DNA of 63,051 bases, from assembly GCA_029251265.1 (NCBI GenBank), contig JAQXDR010000072.1:1-63051 (forward strand). Direction: 5' to 3'. The position numbers and the translations under genes were made by a program. The DNA is from Pseudoprimorskyibacter sp. GTDB lineage: Bacteria; Pseudomonadota; Alphaproteobacteria; Rhodobacterales; Rhodobacteraceae. Below, piece by piece: positions 17,794 to 27,177 of this stretch (positions are counted from its first letter, which is position 1; every line of letters begins with the position of its first letter). Below the pieces are notes generated by a model. That model did not search any database. It saw only the letters and a list, made by a program, of their open reading frames with translations, and was not told where the DNA came from.

Positions 17794-18531
17794 TTATCCG
17801 CGTCCCAGATAGGGCATGTTTGTCGCCATGACAGTCATGAAGGGTATATTTGCCTCTAACGGTAGGTCGGCCATATGCAATACGGCATCCGCGACGTGAC
17901 GCACATCCATAACCGGTTCAATCATAACACTCCCATCTGCCTGCGGCACACCTTCAGTCATCTTTTGCGCCATCTCCGTCAGGGCATTTCCGATATCGAT
18001 CTGTCCGCAGGCGATGCGATACGGGCGCCCGTCAAGTGATATGGACTTGGTCAACCCCGTGATTGCATGTTTTGACGCAGTGTAGGGTGTCGATCCCCAA
18101 CGCGGGACATAAGCGGAAACCGATCCATTGTTGATGATCCGTCCACCCATTGGATCTTGGGTCTTCATCCGTTCAAAAGCTGCACGCGCGCAGATAAAGC
18201 TACCGGTCACATTGATGTCGATAACACGTCGCCAGTCTGCGACCGAGACCTCGTCAATGGTGGCACCAAGGGCCGAAATTCCTGCATTGTTGAACAAAAC
18301 GTCTAGATGACCCCACGCTGACATCGCTTGATCAAACGCGTTATTCACCTCGGCTTCATCCGTCACATCGCACGGCATTGCCAATGCATTTTCGTGATTT
18401 TTCGCAAGATCCTCAAGAGGCCCGGGATTGCGACCTATCACGCCGACGCGCCAGCCTGCATTAAGAAACCGAAGTGCGGCAGAGCGACCAATCCCGCGAC
18501 CTCCACCGGTAATAATGACTGTCTTGCTCAT
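17794..18531 (-). CDS. Short-chain dehydrogenase/reductase (SDR)
   Basis: 245 aa from the ATG at 18531 (MSKTVIITGGGRGIGR). Classical SDR: nucleotide motif GGGRGIG at residues 9-15, NNAG in LDVLFNNAGISALGA, and active-site Ser in INNGSVSAY with YTASK. The substrate is not defined. It sits 128 nt downstream of the sugar-acid dehydratase on the same strand, so a sugar or sugar-acid dehydrogenase (e.g. on a 2-keto-3-deoxy acid) is plausible. A GAAAGA site lies before the start. Confidence 0.85.
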   Translation of the reverse strand: MSKTVIITGGGRGIGRSAALRFLNAGWRVGVIGRNPGPLEDLAKNHENALAMPCDVTDEAEVNNAFDQAMSAWGHLDVLFNNAGISALGATIDEVSVADWRRVIDINVTGSFICARAAFERMKTQDPMGGRIINNGSVSAYVPRWGSTPYTASKHAITGLTKSISLDGRPYRIACGQIDIGNALTEMAQKMTEGVPQADGSVMIEPVMDVRHVADAVLHMADLPLEANIPFMTVMATNMPYLGRG

Positions 18532-18658
18532 AACGTGTGTCTTTCTTTGGTCAAATCTTGGGTGATTGTGCCGTGGATCATGAATATTGTATTCGCAGCC
18601 CATTCATGCATTGAACGAACGGATCATCACAGGCGTAAGCATGATATGCTATCCCACA

Positions 18659-20440
18659 TTAATGATTGTCGCGCGGCAACGCCTTTGCGACCTTGTGATA
18701 AGCCGTTGCCAATTCAAGACAACCACCCTCAGCAAGCTGACCGACATGCGTGCGATAAATCTCTTGCCAGGGGGTTTGGCTCTGTATTTCGGGGGCCGTC
18801 CAGGCATCACGTCGGGCTGCCCATTCCTCATCAGGGACCAAGGCATTCATGGTACTGCTATTGAGATCCAAACGCACCCGATCGCCCGTGCGCAAAAGCG
18901 CCAATCCACCGCCAACGACGGCCTCGGGCGACGCGTTTAGAATTGACGGGCTTTCCGATGTGCCGGACTGGCGTCCATCCCCAACCGTTGGCAGGTGATG
19001 TATGCCCGCCTTGATCAGGGCATCGGGTGGCTGCATGTTCACCACCTCGGCACTGCCGGGATAGCCCACACACCCCACATTGCGAATGAACAGGATACAG
19101 GTTTCATCAATATCCAAGGATGGATCGTTTAGACGGTCATGATAATCCTCGGGACCTTCAAATACGATGGCGCGCGCCTCGTGCACGCCTTCCTCACCGG
19201 GGCGTGACAAGAAACGCGTGCGGAAATCATCCGATATAACCGATGTTTTCATCAGCGCGCTGTCAAACAGGTTGCCTGACAGAACCTTAAAGCCCGCGTT
19301 AGTCCGCATCGGTGCATCGTACGGCAGGATAACAGATGTATCTTCACTGCTTTTGCCTGCAATATTTTCGCCCATTGATCTGCCGGTGGCCGTCATGGCA
19401 CCGTCATGCAGACGTCCGGCCAGACGCAGAGCCTCCATCACAGCGGGCACCCCGCCCGCGCGATAAAAGCTTTCGCCTAGGAATTCACCCGCAGGCTGCA
19501 TATTGACCAGTAGGGGAACATCAAAACCAATGGTTTCCCAGTCTTTTACATGCAGATCGACCCCTGCGTGACGTGCCACCGCCTGCAAATGCGGCGGAGC
19601 ATTTGTTGACCCGCCAATCGCGCCATTGGTCAGGATTGCGTTTTCAAACGCCTCGCGGGTCAGGATGTCTGACGGTTTAAGGTCTTCAAACACCATCTCG
19701 ACACAGCGTTTGCCTGTGGCATATGCCATGTTCATACGTTCGCGAAACGGGGCCGGGATGGCCGAATTCCCGGTAAGCGACATGCCCAAAGCCTCGGCCA
19801 TGGCGTTCATTGTGCTGGCCGTGCCCATAGTATTGCAATGGCCCAATGACGGTGCCGATGAACAGACCCGCTCCATAAACTCTTCGTAGTCGATCTCGCC
19901 TTCGGCCAGCAAGCGACGGCTTTCCCACACAATTGTGCCAGAGCCGGTGCGTTCGCCTTTCCACCAGCCATCCAGCATCGGGCCACCGTTCAAGGCGATG
20001 GCTGGCAAGTCCACGGTTGCCGCCCCCATCAACATAGCCGGCGTGGTTTTGTCACAGCCGGTGGTCAGCACAACCCCATCAATGGGATATCCGTGCAATA
20101 CCTCGACCAGGCTGAGATAGGCCAGATTGCGATCTAATGCGGCGGTGGGGCGTTTGCCGGTTTCCTGGATCGGATGCACAGGAAATTCCATCGGAACGCC
20201 GCCCGCGTCCCGAATACCTGCCTTGATCCTGTCCAATAAGAACACGTGAATCTTGTTACATGGTGCCAGATCGCTGCCTGTGTTGGCGATACCAATCACT
20301 GGTCGGTCGCCCTGAAGTTCCCCACGCGTATATTCCTGATTCAAATACCGCTCGATATACAGGGCGGTCATTCCCGGATTGTTAGGGTTGTCAAACCATT
20401 CCTGAGAGCGAAATCTTTTACCGGCTTTTGTATTGCTCAT
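18659..20440 (-). CDS. IlvD/Edd-family dehydratase, probably sugar-acid dehydratase
   Basis: 593 aa from the ATG at 20440 (MSNTKAGKRFRSQEWFDNP) with an AGAGGA site. Iron-sulfur cysteines are in LTTGCDKTTPAMLMG and GHCNTMGTASTMNA, with APCNK earlier. The N-terminus and length resemble arabonate/xylonate-type dehydratases more than biosynthetic IlvD, and the neighbours (SDR, RraA-like aldolase) fit a pathway that dehydrates an aldonic acid to a 2-keto-3-deoxy acid. Candidate substrates are L-arabonate, D-xylonate, L-fuconate or gluconate; the sequence alone does not choose. Confidence 0.85.
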   Translation of the reverse strand: MSNTKAGKRFRSQEWFDNPNNPGMTALYIERYLNQEYTRGELQGDRPVIGIANTGSDLAPCNKIHVFLLDRIKAGIRDAGGVPMEFPVHPIQETGKRPTAALDRNLAYLSLVEVLHGYPIDGVVLTTGCDKTTPAMLMGAATVDLPAIALNGGPMLDGWWKGERTGSGTIVWESRRLLAEGEIDYEEFMERVCSSAPSLGHCNTMGTASTMNAMAEALGMSLTGNSAIPAPFRERMNMAYATGKRCVEMVFEDLKPSDILTREAFENAILTNGAIGGSTNAPPHLQAVARHAGVDLHVKDWETIGFDVPLLVNMQPAGEFLGESFYRAGGVPAVMEALRLAGRLHDGAMTATGRSMGENIAGKSSEDTSVILPYDAPMRTNAGFKVLSGNLFDSALMKTSVISDDFRTRFLSRPGEEGVHEARAIVFEGPEDYHDRLNDPSLDIDETCILFIRNVGCVGYPGSAEVVNMQPPDALIKAGIHHLPTVGDGRQSGTSESPSILNASPEAVVGGGLALLRTGDRVRLDLNSSTMNALVPDEEWAARRDAWTAPEIQSQTPWQEIYRTHVGQLAEGGCLELATAYHKVAKALPRDNH

Positions 20441-20519
20441 GGCGGGTCCTCTTGGATTGGCTATCACGGCCACACTGCCTGAGGGGTGGATCATCCCCGG
20501 CTTTGCGTCCTTGTTGATG

Positions 20520-20531
20520 TTGGTATACCAA
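20520..20531. promoter_or_regulatory. TTGGTATACCAA palindrome, UxuR/ExuR-like operator
   Basis: A perfect 12-base palindrome in the divergent region between the dehydratase (start 20440) and the RraA-like gene (start 20569). The same core is the known binding box of the GntR-family uronate regulators UxuR and ExuR of enterobacteria. It is well placed to control both genes. No GntR gene is present in the window. Confidence 0.65.
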
Positions 20532-20568
20532 AGGATCAGCGAATGAAAAGACCATCAGGAGACTGGCC

Positions 20569-21255
20569 ATGATCGAAGAACCACCGCTGCTGCGGATCAA
20601 ACAAAACTGGACACGGCCCGATCCGGCGCTTTTGGCGCGTTTTACAGGTGCATTAACTGGACATGTTTGCGACGCACAAGGCGGAGCCGGCGCAATTCTT
20701 GGCCCAATGCCTTTGCCGGGGCTTCCCGTCGGGTTTGCAGGTCCTGCAATCACCGTTGATGCAGGCCCGGCAGATGTACTGGCCCCGTTGGCAGCTATGC
20801 GACAGGCAAAACCTGGTGACGTTATGGTGCTGGCAACCGGCGGCCATATGGGATGCGCCGCAATGGGTGATATGCTTGCAGGTATGGCGCGCAATGCAGG
20901 GATCGTTGCGGTGGTCACAGACGGTCCGATGCGCGATCTTGCAGGTTTGCAAGAGGTGGGGCTGCCATTGTTTGCCATGGGTTTGAATCCGAACTCACCG
21001 TTTGGATCAGGCCCGGGCAAGGTAGGCTTTCCCGTACATATCGGCGGTCAGCGTGTCGCCAGTGGCGATATCATCGTGGCGGATTCGGATGGTGCCGTTG
21101 TGGTTGATCAAACCCGTTTGTCTGCGACGGCAGATGCTTTGGATCATGTGCGCGCGTTAGAATCAGATCTCGAGGCGCAAGTTAAGGACGGATTGGCCGT
21201 CGTCCCCCAAATCGAAGAGTTGATCGCCGCAGGCAGGGTCGTGTTCGAGGATTAG
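20569..21255 (+). CDS. RraA-family protein, probable 2-oxoacid aldolase
   Basis: 228 aa. RraA / HMG aldolase fold with GHMGCAAMGDMLAGMARNAG and VVTDGPMRDLAG, containing the conserved D-x-x-x-R region that binds the metal-bound keto acid in 4-hydroxy-4-methyl-2-oxoglutarate aldolases. It is more likely an aldolase than the RNase E inhibitor RraA, given its place beside a sugar-acid dehydratase. An AGGAG site precedes the ATG. Its stop overlaps the ccmB stop tail-to-tail by three bases. Confidence 0.8.
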   Translation: MIEEPPLLRIKQNWTRPDPALLARFTGALTGHVCDAQGGAGAILGPMPLPGLPVGFAGPAITVDAGPADVLAPLAAMRQAKPGDVMVLATGGHMGCAAMGDMLAGMARNAGIVAVVTDGPMRDLAGLQEVGLPLFAMGLNPNSPFGSGPGKVGFPVHIGGQRVASGDIIVADSDGAVVVDQTRLSATADALDHVRALESDLEAQVKDGLAVVPQIEELIAAGRVVFED

Positions 21256-21908
21256 CGCAGGTTTACCCGCAGAACAGCCGCAGAGGCAAAAGGCAAAAGC
21301 GCGATGACAGCCAGCGTTACCCCTGCAAGGAGGTAGAGCGGCGTGTCCACGCTTTGGCCCGCAGTACCCCGGCGGGCCACCTCGGCCCCAAAAATCAGGG
21401 TTGGAACATAAAGCGGCAGCACCAGTAACGACAATAACAACCCACCACGTTTCAGACCAACCGTCAGCGCGGCCCCGAACGCGCCAATTACCGACAGTGC
21501 GGGTGTGCCCAAACCAAGCGACACCAACACCCAAAGATATCCCGACGGCGGCAAGTTCAAAAGCACACCAAGCGCAGGCGCAACCAATACCAGCGGCAAC
21601 CCCGTTGTTAGCCAGTGCGCCAAGGCTTTGACCGATACGACCATCTCTAAGGGCAAAGGCGCAGTGGCCAAAAGATCCAGTGATCCGTCCTCCCAATCCA
21701 ATGCAAACAATCGGTCCAGGGACAAAAGACAGGCCAGCAACGCCCCAACCCACAAAATACCCGGCGCGATTTTCGACAAAAGGGTCACATCCGCCCCAAC
21801 ACCAAACGGAACAAGCACGGTCACAATCAAGAAAAAGGCGATGCTTAGGCCAAAGCCTCCGCCCGCGCGGAAAGCAATTGCAAGATCACGGCGTAACAGG
21901 GCAATCAT
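21252..21908 (-). CDS. ccmB: Heme exporter protein B, cytochrome c maturation
   Basis: 218 aa, the usual CcmB size, with six hydrophobic segments. [43 protein letters not shown] and [15 protein letters not shown] are typical. It is the membrane subunit of the CcmAB transporter that releases heme from CcmE for attachment to apocytochromes. The ATG overlaps the ccmA stop. In related genomes ccmC, ccmD and ccmG follow; here the next gene is the convergent RraA-like one, so the operon ends early. Confidence 0.94.
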   Translation of the reverse strand: MIALLRRDLAIAFRAGGGFGLSIAFFLIVTVLVPFGVGADVTLLSKIAPGILWVGALLACLLSLDRLFALDWEDGSLDLLATAPLPLEMVVSVKALAHWLTTGLPLVLVAPALGVLLNLPPSGYLWVLVSLGLGTPALSVIGAFGAALTVGLKRGGLLLSLLVLPLYVPTLIFGAEVARRGTAGQSVDTPLYLLAGVTLAVIALLPFASAAVLRVNLR

Positions 21909-22519
21909 AAAAACGCCTCGTCCTGAGAGGCGGCGCCGGGTTTTGCCCGATACGGGGTCAGATCCAGCGTCTCGGCCATGGGTAGCCCAAGGTCAATGTG
22001 CGTTGCCAGTATGGCACTGCCACCCGTGTCTAAATGGTGTGAGATGATTTTGGCAAACCGCGCCACCGATGCTACATCCAAGGACACCGTAGGTTCATCC
22101 AGAACCCACACTGGCCGTCCCGTTACCAAAAGACGCGCCAGTCCAAGCCGCCGCTTTTGACCAGCCGATAGGCCTCCAGCAGGTCGATGCGCCAGAGCCT
22201 CAAGATCAAATTGCGTTAAAGCTTTGGAAATATCGTCATTTCCAAAGATTTCAGACCAAAAGAGCAGGTTTTCCGTCACCGTGAGCGTTGCTTTCAGGCC
22301 ATCCGAATGGCCCGCATAGGCAATTACATCATCGGCACCTGTAATCTTGCCCGCAAGCGCAGGCTGCAATCCGGCCAAAGTGCGCAAAAGTGTGGTCTTG
22401 CCGATGCCGTTCGGACCTCGCAAGACCAACGCGCGGCCGTCAAGCAGGGTGAAATCAAGCCCCTCTAGCACCCGGCGTCCGGCGCGCCCAATACTTAAAT
22501 TCTGAACATGTATCGTCAT
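21905..22519 (-). CDS. ccmA: Heme exporter ATP-binding protein A
   Basis: 204 aa ABC ATPase. Walker [10 protein letters not shown] at residues 35-43, signature [15 protein letters not shown], and Walker [13 protein letters not shown]. It is short and typical for CcmA, pairing with CcmB by a four-base overlap. It acts at the inner membrane in cytochrome c biogenesis. It follows the Mth938-domain gene by 42 nt in the same direction. Confidence 0.95.
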   Translation of the reverse strand: MTIHVQNLSIGRAGRRVLEGLDFTLLDGRALVLRGPNGIGKTTLLRTLAGLQPALAGKITGADDVIAYAGHSDGLKATLTVTENLLFWSEIFGNDDISKALTQFDLEALAHRPAGGLSAGQKRRLGLARLLVTGRPVWVLDEPTVSLDVASVARFAKIISHHLDTGGSAILATHIDLGLPMAETLDLTPYRAKPGAASQDEAFL

Positions 22520-22561
22520 ATGTCATCGATACCCGAAGGTCGATGCAGACAAAAGGCAATC

Positions 22562-22915
22562 CTAGACAGGAAGGGCGGCCAAGGCGACGCGGCGACCTTC
22601 ACTGAGCAAGACGTTGTACGTCCGACAGGCCGCAGGAGAGTTCATAACTTCAATCCCCAAGCCGGCGTCTTCTAACGGATCTTGCAACGACTGCGGCAAA
22701 AGCGCCATTTCCGACCCGGTACCGACAAATAAAACGTCCACCTGACCTGCCAAGGCGATCAAGGTATCACGATCAGAGAGCCCACCCCAAGCCATAGTCC
22801 CTTGTGGCGTTAAACAAAGTGGCCCTTGCATCGGTTCTCCGCCAACACGAAAAAAGCCGGGACCATAGCCCTCAACAGGTTGGGCATCTGAGAATTCGAT
22901 TTCGTTCAGACGCAT
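22562..22915 (-). CDS. Mth938-like domain protein
   Basis: 117 aa, single Mth938/DUF498-type domain: VEGYGPGFFRVGG, DVLFVGTGSEMALLP and the C-terminal VMNSPAACRTYNVLLSEGRRVA are characteristic. The biochemical role is unknown; eukaryotic relatives (NDUFAF3) assist complex I assembly. It is commonly found between secF and ccmA in Rhodobacteraceae. A GGAG site precedes the ATG. The 261 bases up to secF hold no convincing gene. Confidence 0.88.
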   Translation of the reverse strand: MRLNEIEFSDAQPVEGYGPGFFRVGGEPMQGPLCLTPQGTMAWGGLSDRDTLIALAGQVDVLFVGTGSEMALLPQSLQDPLEDAGLGIEVMNSPAACRTYNVLLSEGRRVALAALPV

Positions 22916-23176
22916 ACGTGTACTCCTTCGTGCAGCGGACCGACCCTGTGCAGAGCTGCACCATCAGTGTGCCGTTGTATACCTGCATTTGTCGTCCAAT
23001 CAAATCTAAGGCTGTCGCGCCCGAGGAACGCGAAACACAGTCACCCGGACTGTGAAACCGTTTAACGCTTGACCCGATTGGACATAATAGGGCTTCGGCC
23101 CTGCGACAACATAGTTCTGAGGCAAAATGCCGCACATCAAAACACCAAGGCAGATACTTATAAAAACGCTGTTTAT

Positions 23177-24145
23177 TTAGGCGTCGACATTCCCGAACTG
23201 GTTGCCAGCTGTATTATCCGGCTTTGACCAGTCCCGCTTGACACCCAACGCCAACAAGGCCGTCGATGCGACAAAAACAGACGAATAGGTTCCCACGATC
23301 ACGCCCCAGGTCATTGCAAACACAAAGCCACGGATGACGTCCCCGCCCAGCACCAAGAGTGCAATCAACGCCAGCAAAGTGGTCACGGATGTCATAACCG
23401 TCCGGCTCAAAGTTTCGTTTATGGACAGGTTCATCACCTCTTTGAGGTGTTTCTTTTTGTATTTGCGCAGATTTTCACGCACACGGTCAAACACGACAAC
23501 GGTATCGTTCAACGAATATCCCACAATCGTCAACAGCGCCGCGATAATGGCCAGATCAAACCTGATCTGAAACACGGAAAAAATCCCGATTGTCAGTACC
23601 ACGTCATGCACCAAGGCCAAAATAGCACCAACGGCAAATTGCCATTCAAATCTGAGCCAGATGTAGAAAAGTACAGCCGCGATCGCCAAGGCGACAGCAA
23701 GGATCGCCGTAGAAATCAGCTCGCCCGATACCTTCGGGCCAACGGATTCGACAGACGTGAAAGAAATATCGGGGGCAACGCCGGTCAGCGCCGCTTTGAT
23801 TTCTTCGATAACCTCAGGCGATATCGCTTCTTGGCCCTCTTGTAACTGGATCCGGACCATCGCCACGTTTTGATCCGGACCAAAGTTCGGGTCAAACACC
23901 TGCGAGATTACAACATCGCCCAAATCCAGCGCATCAAGGGCACCCCGATATGCCGCCACGTTTACCGGCTGGCTGCTTTCTGTGCGGACCGAAGTGCCGC
24001 CACGGAAATCGATGCCAAAGTTTAACCCTTGAAAAATCACTGACGCAAAAGACAGCACAATCAAAAGAACCGAAAGACCCAGCCAGACCCGGGACCGAGA
24101 AAAGAAATCCCAGCTGGTTTGCGTTGGAACAAGCTTCAATCGCAT
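23177..24145 (-). CDS. secF: Protein translocase subunit SecF
   Basis: 322 aa from the ATG at 24145 (MRLKLVPTQTSWDFF), one base after the secD stop; a longer frame would overlap secD. Six transmembrane segments with a periplasmic loop. LNFGIDFRGGTSV and, in the second half, TIVGYSLNDTVVVFDRVREN are SecF signatures. It forms the SecDF complex, which uses proton flow to pull preproteins through SecYEG. Confidence 0.96.
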   Translation of the reverse strand: MRLKLVPTQTSWDFFSRSRVWLGLSVLLIVLSFASVIFQGLNFGIDFRGGTSVRTESSQPVNVAAYRGALDALDLGDVVISQVFDPNFGPDQNVAMVRIQLQEGQEAISPEVIEEIKAALTGVAPDISFTSVESVGPKVSGELISTAILAVALAIAAVLFYIWLRFEWQFAVGAILALVHDVVLTIGIFSVFQIRFDLAIIAALLTIVGYSLNDTVVVFDRVRENLRKYKKKHLKEVMNLSINETLSRTVMTSVTTLLALIALLVLGGDVIRGFVFAMTWGVIVGTYSSVFVASTALLALGVKRDWSKPDNTAGNQFGNVDA

Positions 24146-24146
24146 A

Positions 24147-25811
24147 TCAGACCTCAATCGTTTTGGGACGGCGGCGGTCAAACCATGTCACAATCAGTAA
24201 CCGCGTCAGGAAGATGGCCGTGAAGACCGAGGTCAGAATGCCCAAGCCCAACGTAATTGCAAAACCACGCACAGGCCCCGATCCCATGGCAAACAGGATA
24301 ACGGCCGTGATAAAGGTTGTGATATTGGCGTCAATGATCGCAGAAAGCGCGCGCTCATAGCCTCTTTCGATCGCGCGTGCGGGTCCTTTGGCAGCGCGTA
24401 GTTCCTCGCGGATCCGTTCAAAGACAAGCACGTTGGCATCAACAGCCATACCCACGGTCAAAACGATACCTGCAATTCCCGGCAGCGTGAGGGTCGCACC
24501 GATAAGAGACAGCGCACCAAAGAGCAGAGCAATGTTCAAGATCAATGCAATATTGGCAAAAATTCCGAACAAACCATAGCTTAGCGCCATAAAGACAAGC
24601 ACGGCAGCAAAGGCCACAAGGGCCGCAATGCGTCCAGCGTCAATACTGTCCTGCCCAAGCTCGGGCCCGATTGTGCGTTCTTCGAGGAATACCAGCTCTG
24701 CTGGCAACGCCCCTGCCCGCAAGAGCACCGCGAGGTTGGTCGATTCTGCGACATCAAAATTACCGGTAATTTGACCTGAACCACCCGAGATATGCGCCTG
24801 TATGACGGGCGCGCTGATCACCTCATCATCCAGAACGATTGCAAACGGACGGCCAATGTTCTCGGCAGTGAAATCGCCGAATTTGCGTCCTCCGGCCGGA
24901 TTGAAACGGAATGTCACAGACGGCTGGCCATTTTGATCAAACGCAGGCTGCGCGTCGACCAGATCCTCGCCAGTGACGACAGGGGCGCGCTCCAGAACAT
25001 AAAAGGCGTCATCCCCGTCAGCCCCCGGCAAGACCTCGTTTCCCGGACCGGCAGTGGCGTTTGCATCACTTGCGATCCGGACGACCGGTTGAAACGTCAA
25101 TTGTGCGGTGGTGCCGATGATTGTTTTCAGCTCTTCCGCGGATCCAATGCCCGGAACCTGAATCAAAACACGATCAGATCCCTGCCGCTGGATCGAAGGT
25201 TCGCGGGTGCCAACCTCATCAATGCGGCGACGTACGATTTCCAAAACCTGCGCCATGGTGCGTTGGTCCATTGCAAGGCGTTCAGCCTCGCTGAGCGTGA
25301 CAATCAAAAGGTCGTCGCGGCTCGACACTTCGATATCTGTGCCTCCGACAGACGTCAGGGACACGATGGGGGTTGCAAGCCCACGCACGATGTCAATTGC
25401 TTGTGGCATAGCCTCTGGGTTGGCCAGCCGAACATGCAGTTCATCGGGCGGTGAAGTGCTGACCAGACGAATGCCCCCAACGGTTGCACGCTCGGGCAGT
25501 AAGGCATCCCGCACCACCGGCCAGTAGCTTTCCATACGGGCGGCGTAGCTGTCTTGCAGTTGCACTTCGGCCAGCAACTGCGCCCCACCGCGCAGATCAA
25601 GCCCCAAGTTGACCAGACCAGAGGGTAAATAGTCCGGCCATCCGGCCAGATCTGCATCAAGGTCTGCCCCTGATTGACCCTCGGCCAAGGCCGCAGCAGC
25701 ATCATTATGACGTTCTACCTGCGTGTAGAATAAATTCGGTGCAGAAAGAACCACACCTAACGCCACCGTCGCCCAAATCAGGCCGCGTTTCCAGGTCTCG
25801 AATATCAGCAT
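24147..25811 (-). CDS. secD: Protein translocase subunit SecD
   Basis: 554 aa. One N-terminal membrane segment, a large periplasmic domain with VNLGLDLRGGAQLLAEV and RRIDEVGTREPSIQRQG, and five C-terminal membrane segments carrying GMAVDANVLVFERIREE. Partner of SecF. It lies 24 nt downstream of yajC in the conserved yajC-secD-secF order. Confidence 0.97.
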   Translation of the reverse strand: MLIFETWKRGLIWATVALGVVLSAPNLFYTQVERHNDAAAALAEGQSGADLDADLAGWPDYLPSGLVNLGLDLRGGAQLLAEVQLQDSYAARMESYWPVVRDALLPERATVGGIRLVSTSPPDELHVRLANPEAMPQAIDIVRGLATPIVSLTSVGGTDIEVSSRDDLLIVTLSEAERLAMDQRTMAQVLEIVRRRIDEVGTREPSIQRQGSDRVLIQVPGIGSAEELKTIIGTTAQLTFQPVVRIASDANATAGPGNEVLPGADGDDAFYVLERAPVVTGEDLVDAQPAFDQNGQPSVTFRFNPAGGRKFGDFTAENIGRPFAIVLDDEVISAPVIQAHISGGSGQITGNFDVAESTNLAVLLRAGALPAELVFLEERTIGPELGQDSIDAGRIAALVAFAAVLVFMALSYGLFGIFANIALILNIALLFGALSLIGATLTLPGIAGIVLTVGMAVDANVLVFERIREELRAAKGPARAIERGYERALSAIIDANITTFITAVILFAMGSGPVRGFAITLGLGILTSVFTAIFLTRLLIVTWFDRRRPKTIEV

Positions 25812-25835
25812 CGGTCGCGCGCCCCTTCGGCTCGA

Positions 25836-26120
25836 TTATTTGGCCGGTTCAGTACGCGAGCGCACCTGAGCGATCGTGCTTTGTACAACGCGGACGCGCA
25901 CGTCTTTGGCAAGCTCGATCTCGACTTCGTTGTCTTCTTTGACCTTGGACACTTTGCCGATCAGCCCGCCCTGGGTGACCACTTCATCTTTTATCTTGAT
26001 CGATTCTACCATTTTCTGGTGATCTTTGACCTTCTTTTGCTGAGGTCGGATCAGCAGAAAATACATGATCACAAATATGAGGATCAAAGGCACGAATTGC
26101 ATGATTGCAGACTGGTCCAT
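25836..26120 (-). CDS. yajC: Sec translocon accessory protein YajC
   Basis: 94 aa from the ATG at 26120 (MDQSAIMQFVPLILIFVIMY). A single N-terminal membrane helix is followed by the family motif FLLIRPQQKKVKDHQ and GGLIGKV. It associates with SecDF. Upstream in-frame extensions lack similarity and are not used. Confidence 0.95.
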   Translation of the reverse strand: MDQSAIMQFVPLILIFVIMYFLLIRPQQKKVKDHQKMVESIKIKDEVVTQGGLIGKVSKVKEDNEVEIELAKDVRVRVVQSTIAQVRSRTEPAK

Positions 26121-26271
26121 TGCAGGCTCCGGATAGATTGGGATTTGGAACGCGGGAAGGCGCATCGAATGTTGCGCGGAACCTATGGTTTCAAGAGACG
26201 GGATGCAAGACGACAACAGCACATCAACAAAAGCAGGTGACAGGGCGGCTGACATTCGACACACTGCGCCA

Positions 26272-26685
26272 ATGACACAGATTTCACCAACACAGGCCAA
26301 TGCTTGGCTCGAACAGTATTTTGCGGAATGGGTACGTGCCCCGGGACTGGCGATCACGGCGATCGGTCCCGAAGCCTGTACAATGATCATGCAGATGAGC
26401 CCAGCGATTCTGCGCCACGGCGGCATAGTCTCAGGACAGGCCCTTGCCATGCTTGCAGATACGGCCATGGTTTTTGCCTGTGCGGGTCATGCCGGAGATT
26501 TTATGCCGGTTGCAACCTCGAACCTTGAAACCCGTTTTCTACGTCCCGCTTCGGGTGAAAATATACGCTGCGACGCAACAGTCGTGCGCGCCGGACGATC
26601 GGTCATCTTTGCCGAGGCCTCTATGACGGATGAGCCGTCAGGCAAGCTGGTGGCGCGCGCCAGCGCAACCTTTATCAAGACATGA
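26272..26685 (+). CDS. PaaI-family hotdog thioesterase
   Basis: 137 aa from the ATG at 26272 (MTQISPTQANAWLEQYF). Hotdog fold: GGIVSGQALAMLADTAMVFA is the active-site helix with the acidic residue, and TSNLETRFLRPASGENIRCDATVVRAGRS is the usual second half. It hydrolyses an acyl-CoA of unknown chain type. It is coupled to the following membrane gene by ATGA. Confidence 0.85.
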   Translation: MTQISPTQANAWLEQYFAEWVRAPGLAITAIGPEACTMIMQMSPAILRHGGIVSGQALAMLADTAMVFACAGHAGDFMPVATSNLETRFLRPASGENIRCDATVVRAGRSVIFAEASMTDEPSGKLVARASATFIKT

Positions 26686-27125
26686 GCCCTTACTGGACCT
26701 ATGCCGGTGTCATGGCTTTGGCCGGCGTGGGCATTCCATTGCTGGCGGCCCTGAATGCAGCGCTTGGCGTGCGAATAGGGTCCCCATGGGCTGCCACCGT
26801 CGTCTTGTTCACCGTCGCCCTGTGCTGCGCGTTGGCTGTTTCGATCCTGACAGGCCCTGGAGCATTGGCAAAGGTACCAGCCGCCCCCAAACATCTGCTG
26901 CTCGCCGGCACGCTGGTGGCTTTCTACGTGATGTCGATTACCTTTGTTGCCCCACGGTTTGGCGTTGGAAACGCAATATTTTTTGTCTTGTTGGGACAAT
27001 TGGTGTCAGCCGCAACAATTGATCATTTTGGAATGTTCGGGGCACGTGTGTCACCCCTTACACTTACCCGAGCGGGCGGCATCGCCGTCATGGCGATCGG
27101 TCTTTGGATAACGCAGCGCGGATGA
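26682..27125 (+). CDS. DMT-type small membrane protein (DUF606/YdcZ-like)
   Basis: 147 aa with about five hydrophobic helices and GIPLLAALNAALGVRIGSPWAA near the N-terminus, the EamA/DUF606-type half-transporter pattern. Such proteins are often single-domain drug/metabolite transporters working as dimers. The substrate is unknown. The start overlaps the thioesterase stop. It is convergent with lpdA. Confidence 0.75.
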   Translation: MSPYWTYAGVMALAGVGIPLLAALNAALGVRIGSPWAATVVLFTVALCCALAVSILTGPGALAKVPAAPKHLLLAGTLVAFYVMSITFVAPRFGVGNAIFFVLLGQLVSAATIDHFGMFGARVSPLTLTRAGGIAVMAIGLWITQRG

Positions 27126-27177
27126 CATGAGCCGCGACCCGCCCGCGTCATCCAATAATGTTCCAAGGCCGATCGCG

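Noticed and set aside
22916-23176. Small gene between secF and the Mth938 gene
   Set aside because: An 87-codon frame there is Cys/Arg-rich, overlaps the Mth938 start and has no ribosome site.
24792-25454. 220-codon open frame antisense to secD
   Set aside because: Shadow of secD; composition is Arg/Cys-rich and it matches no family.
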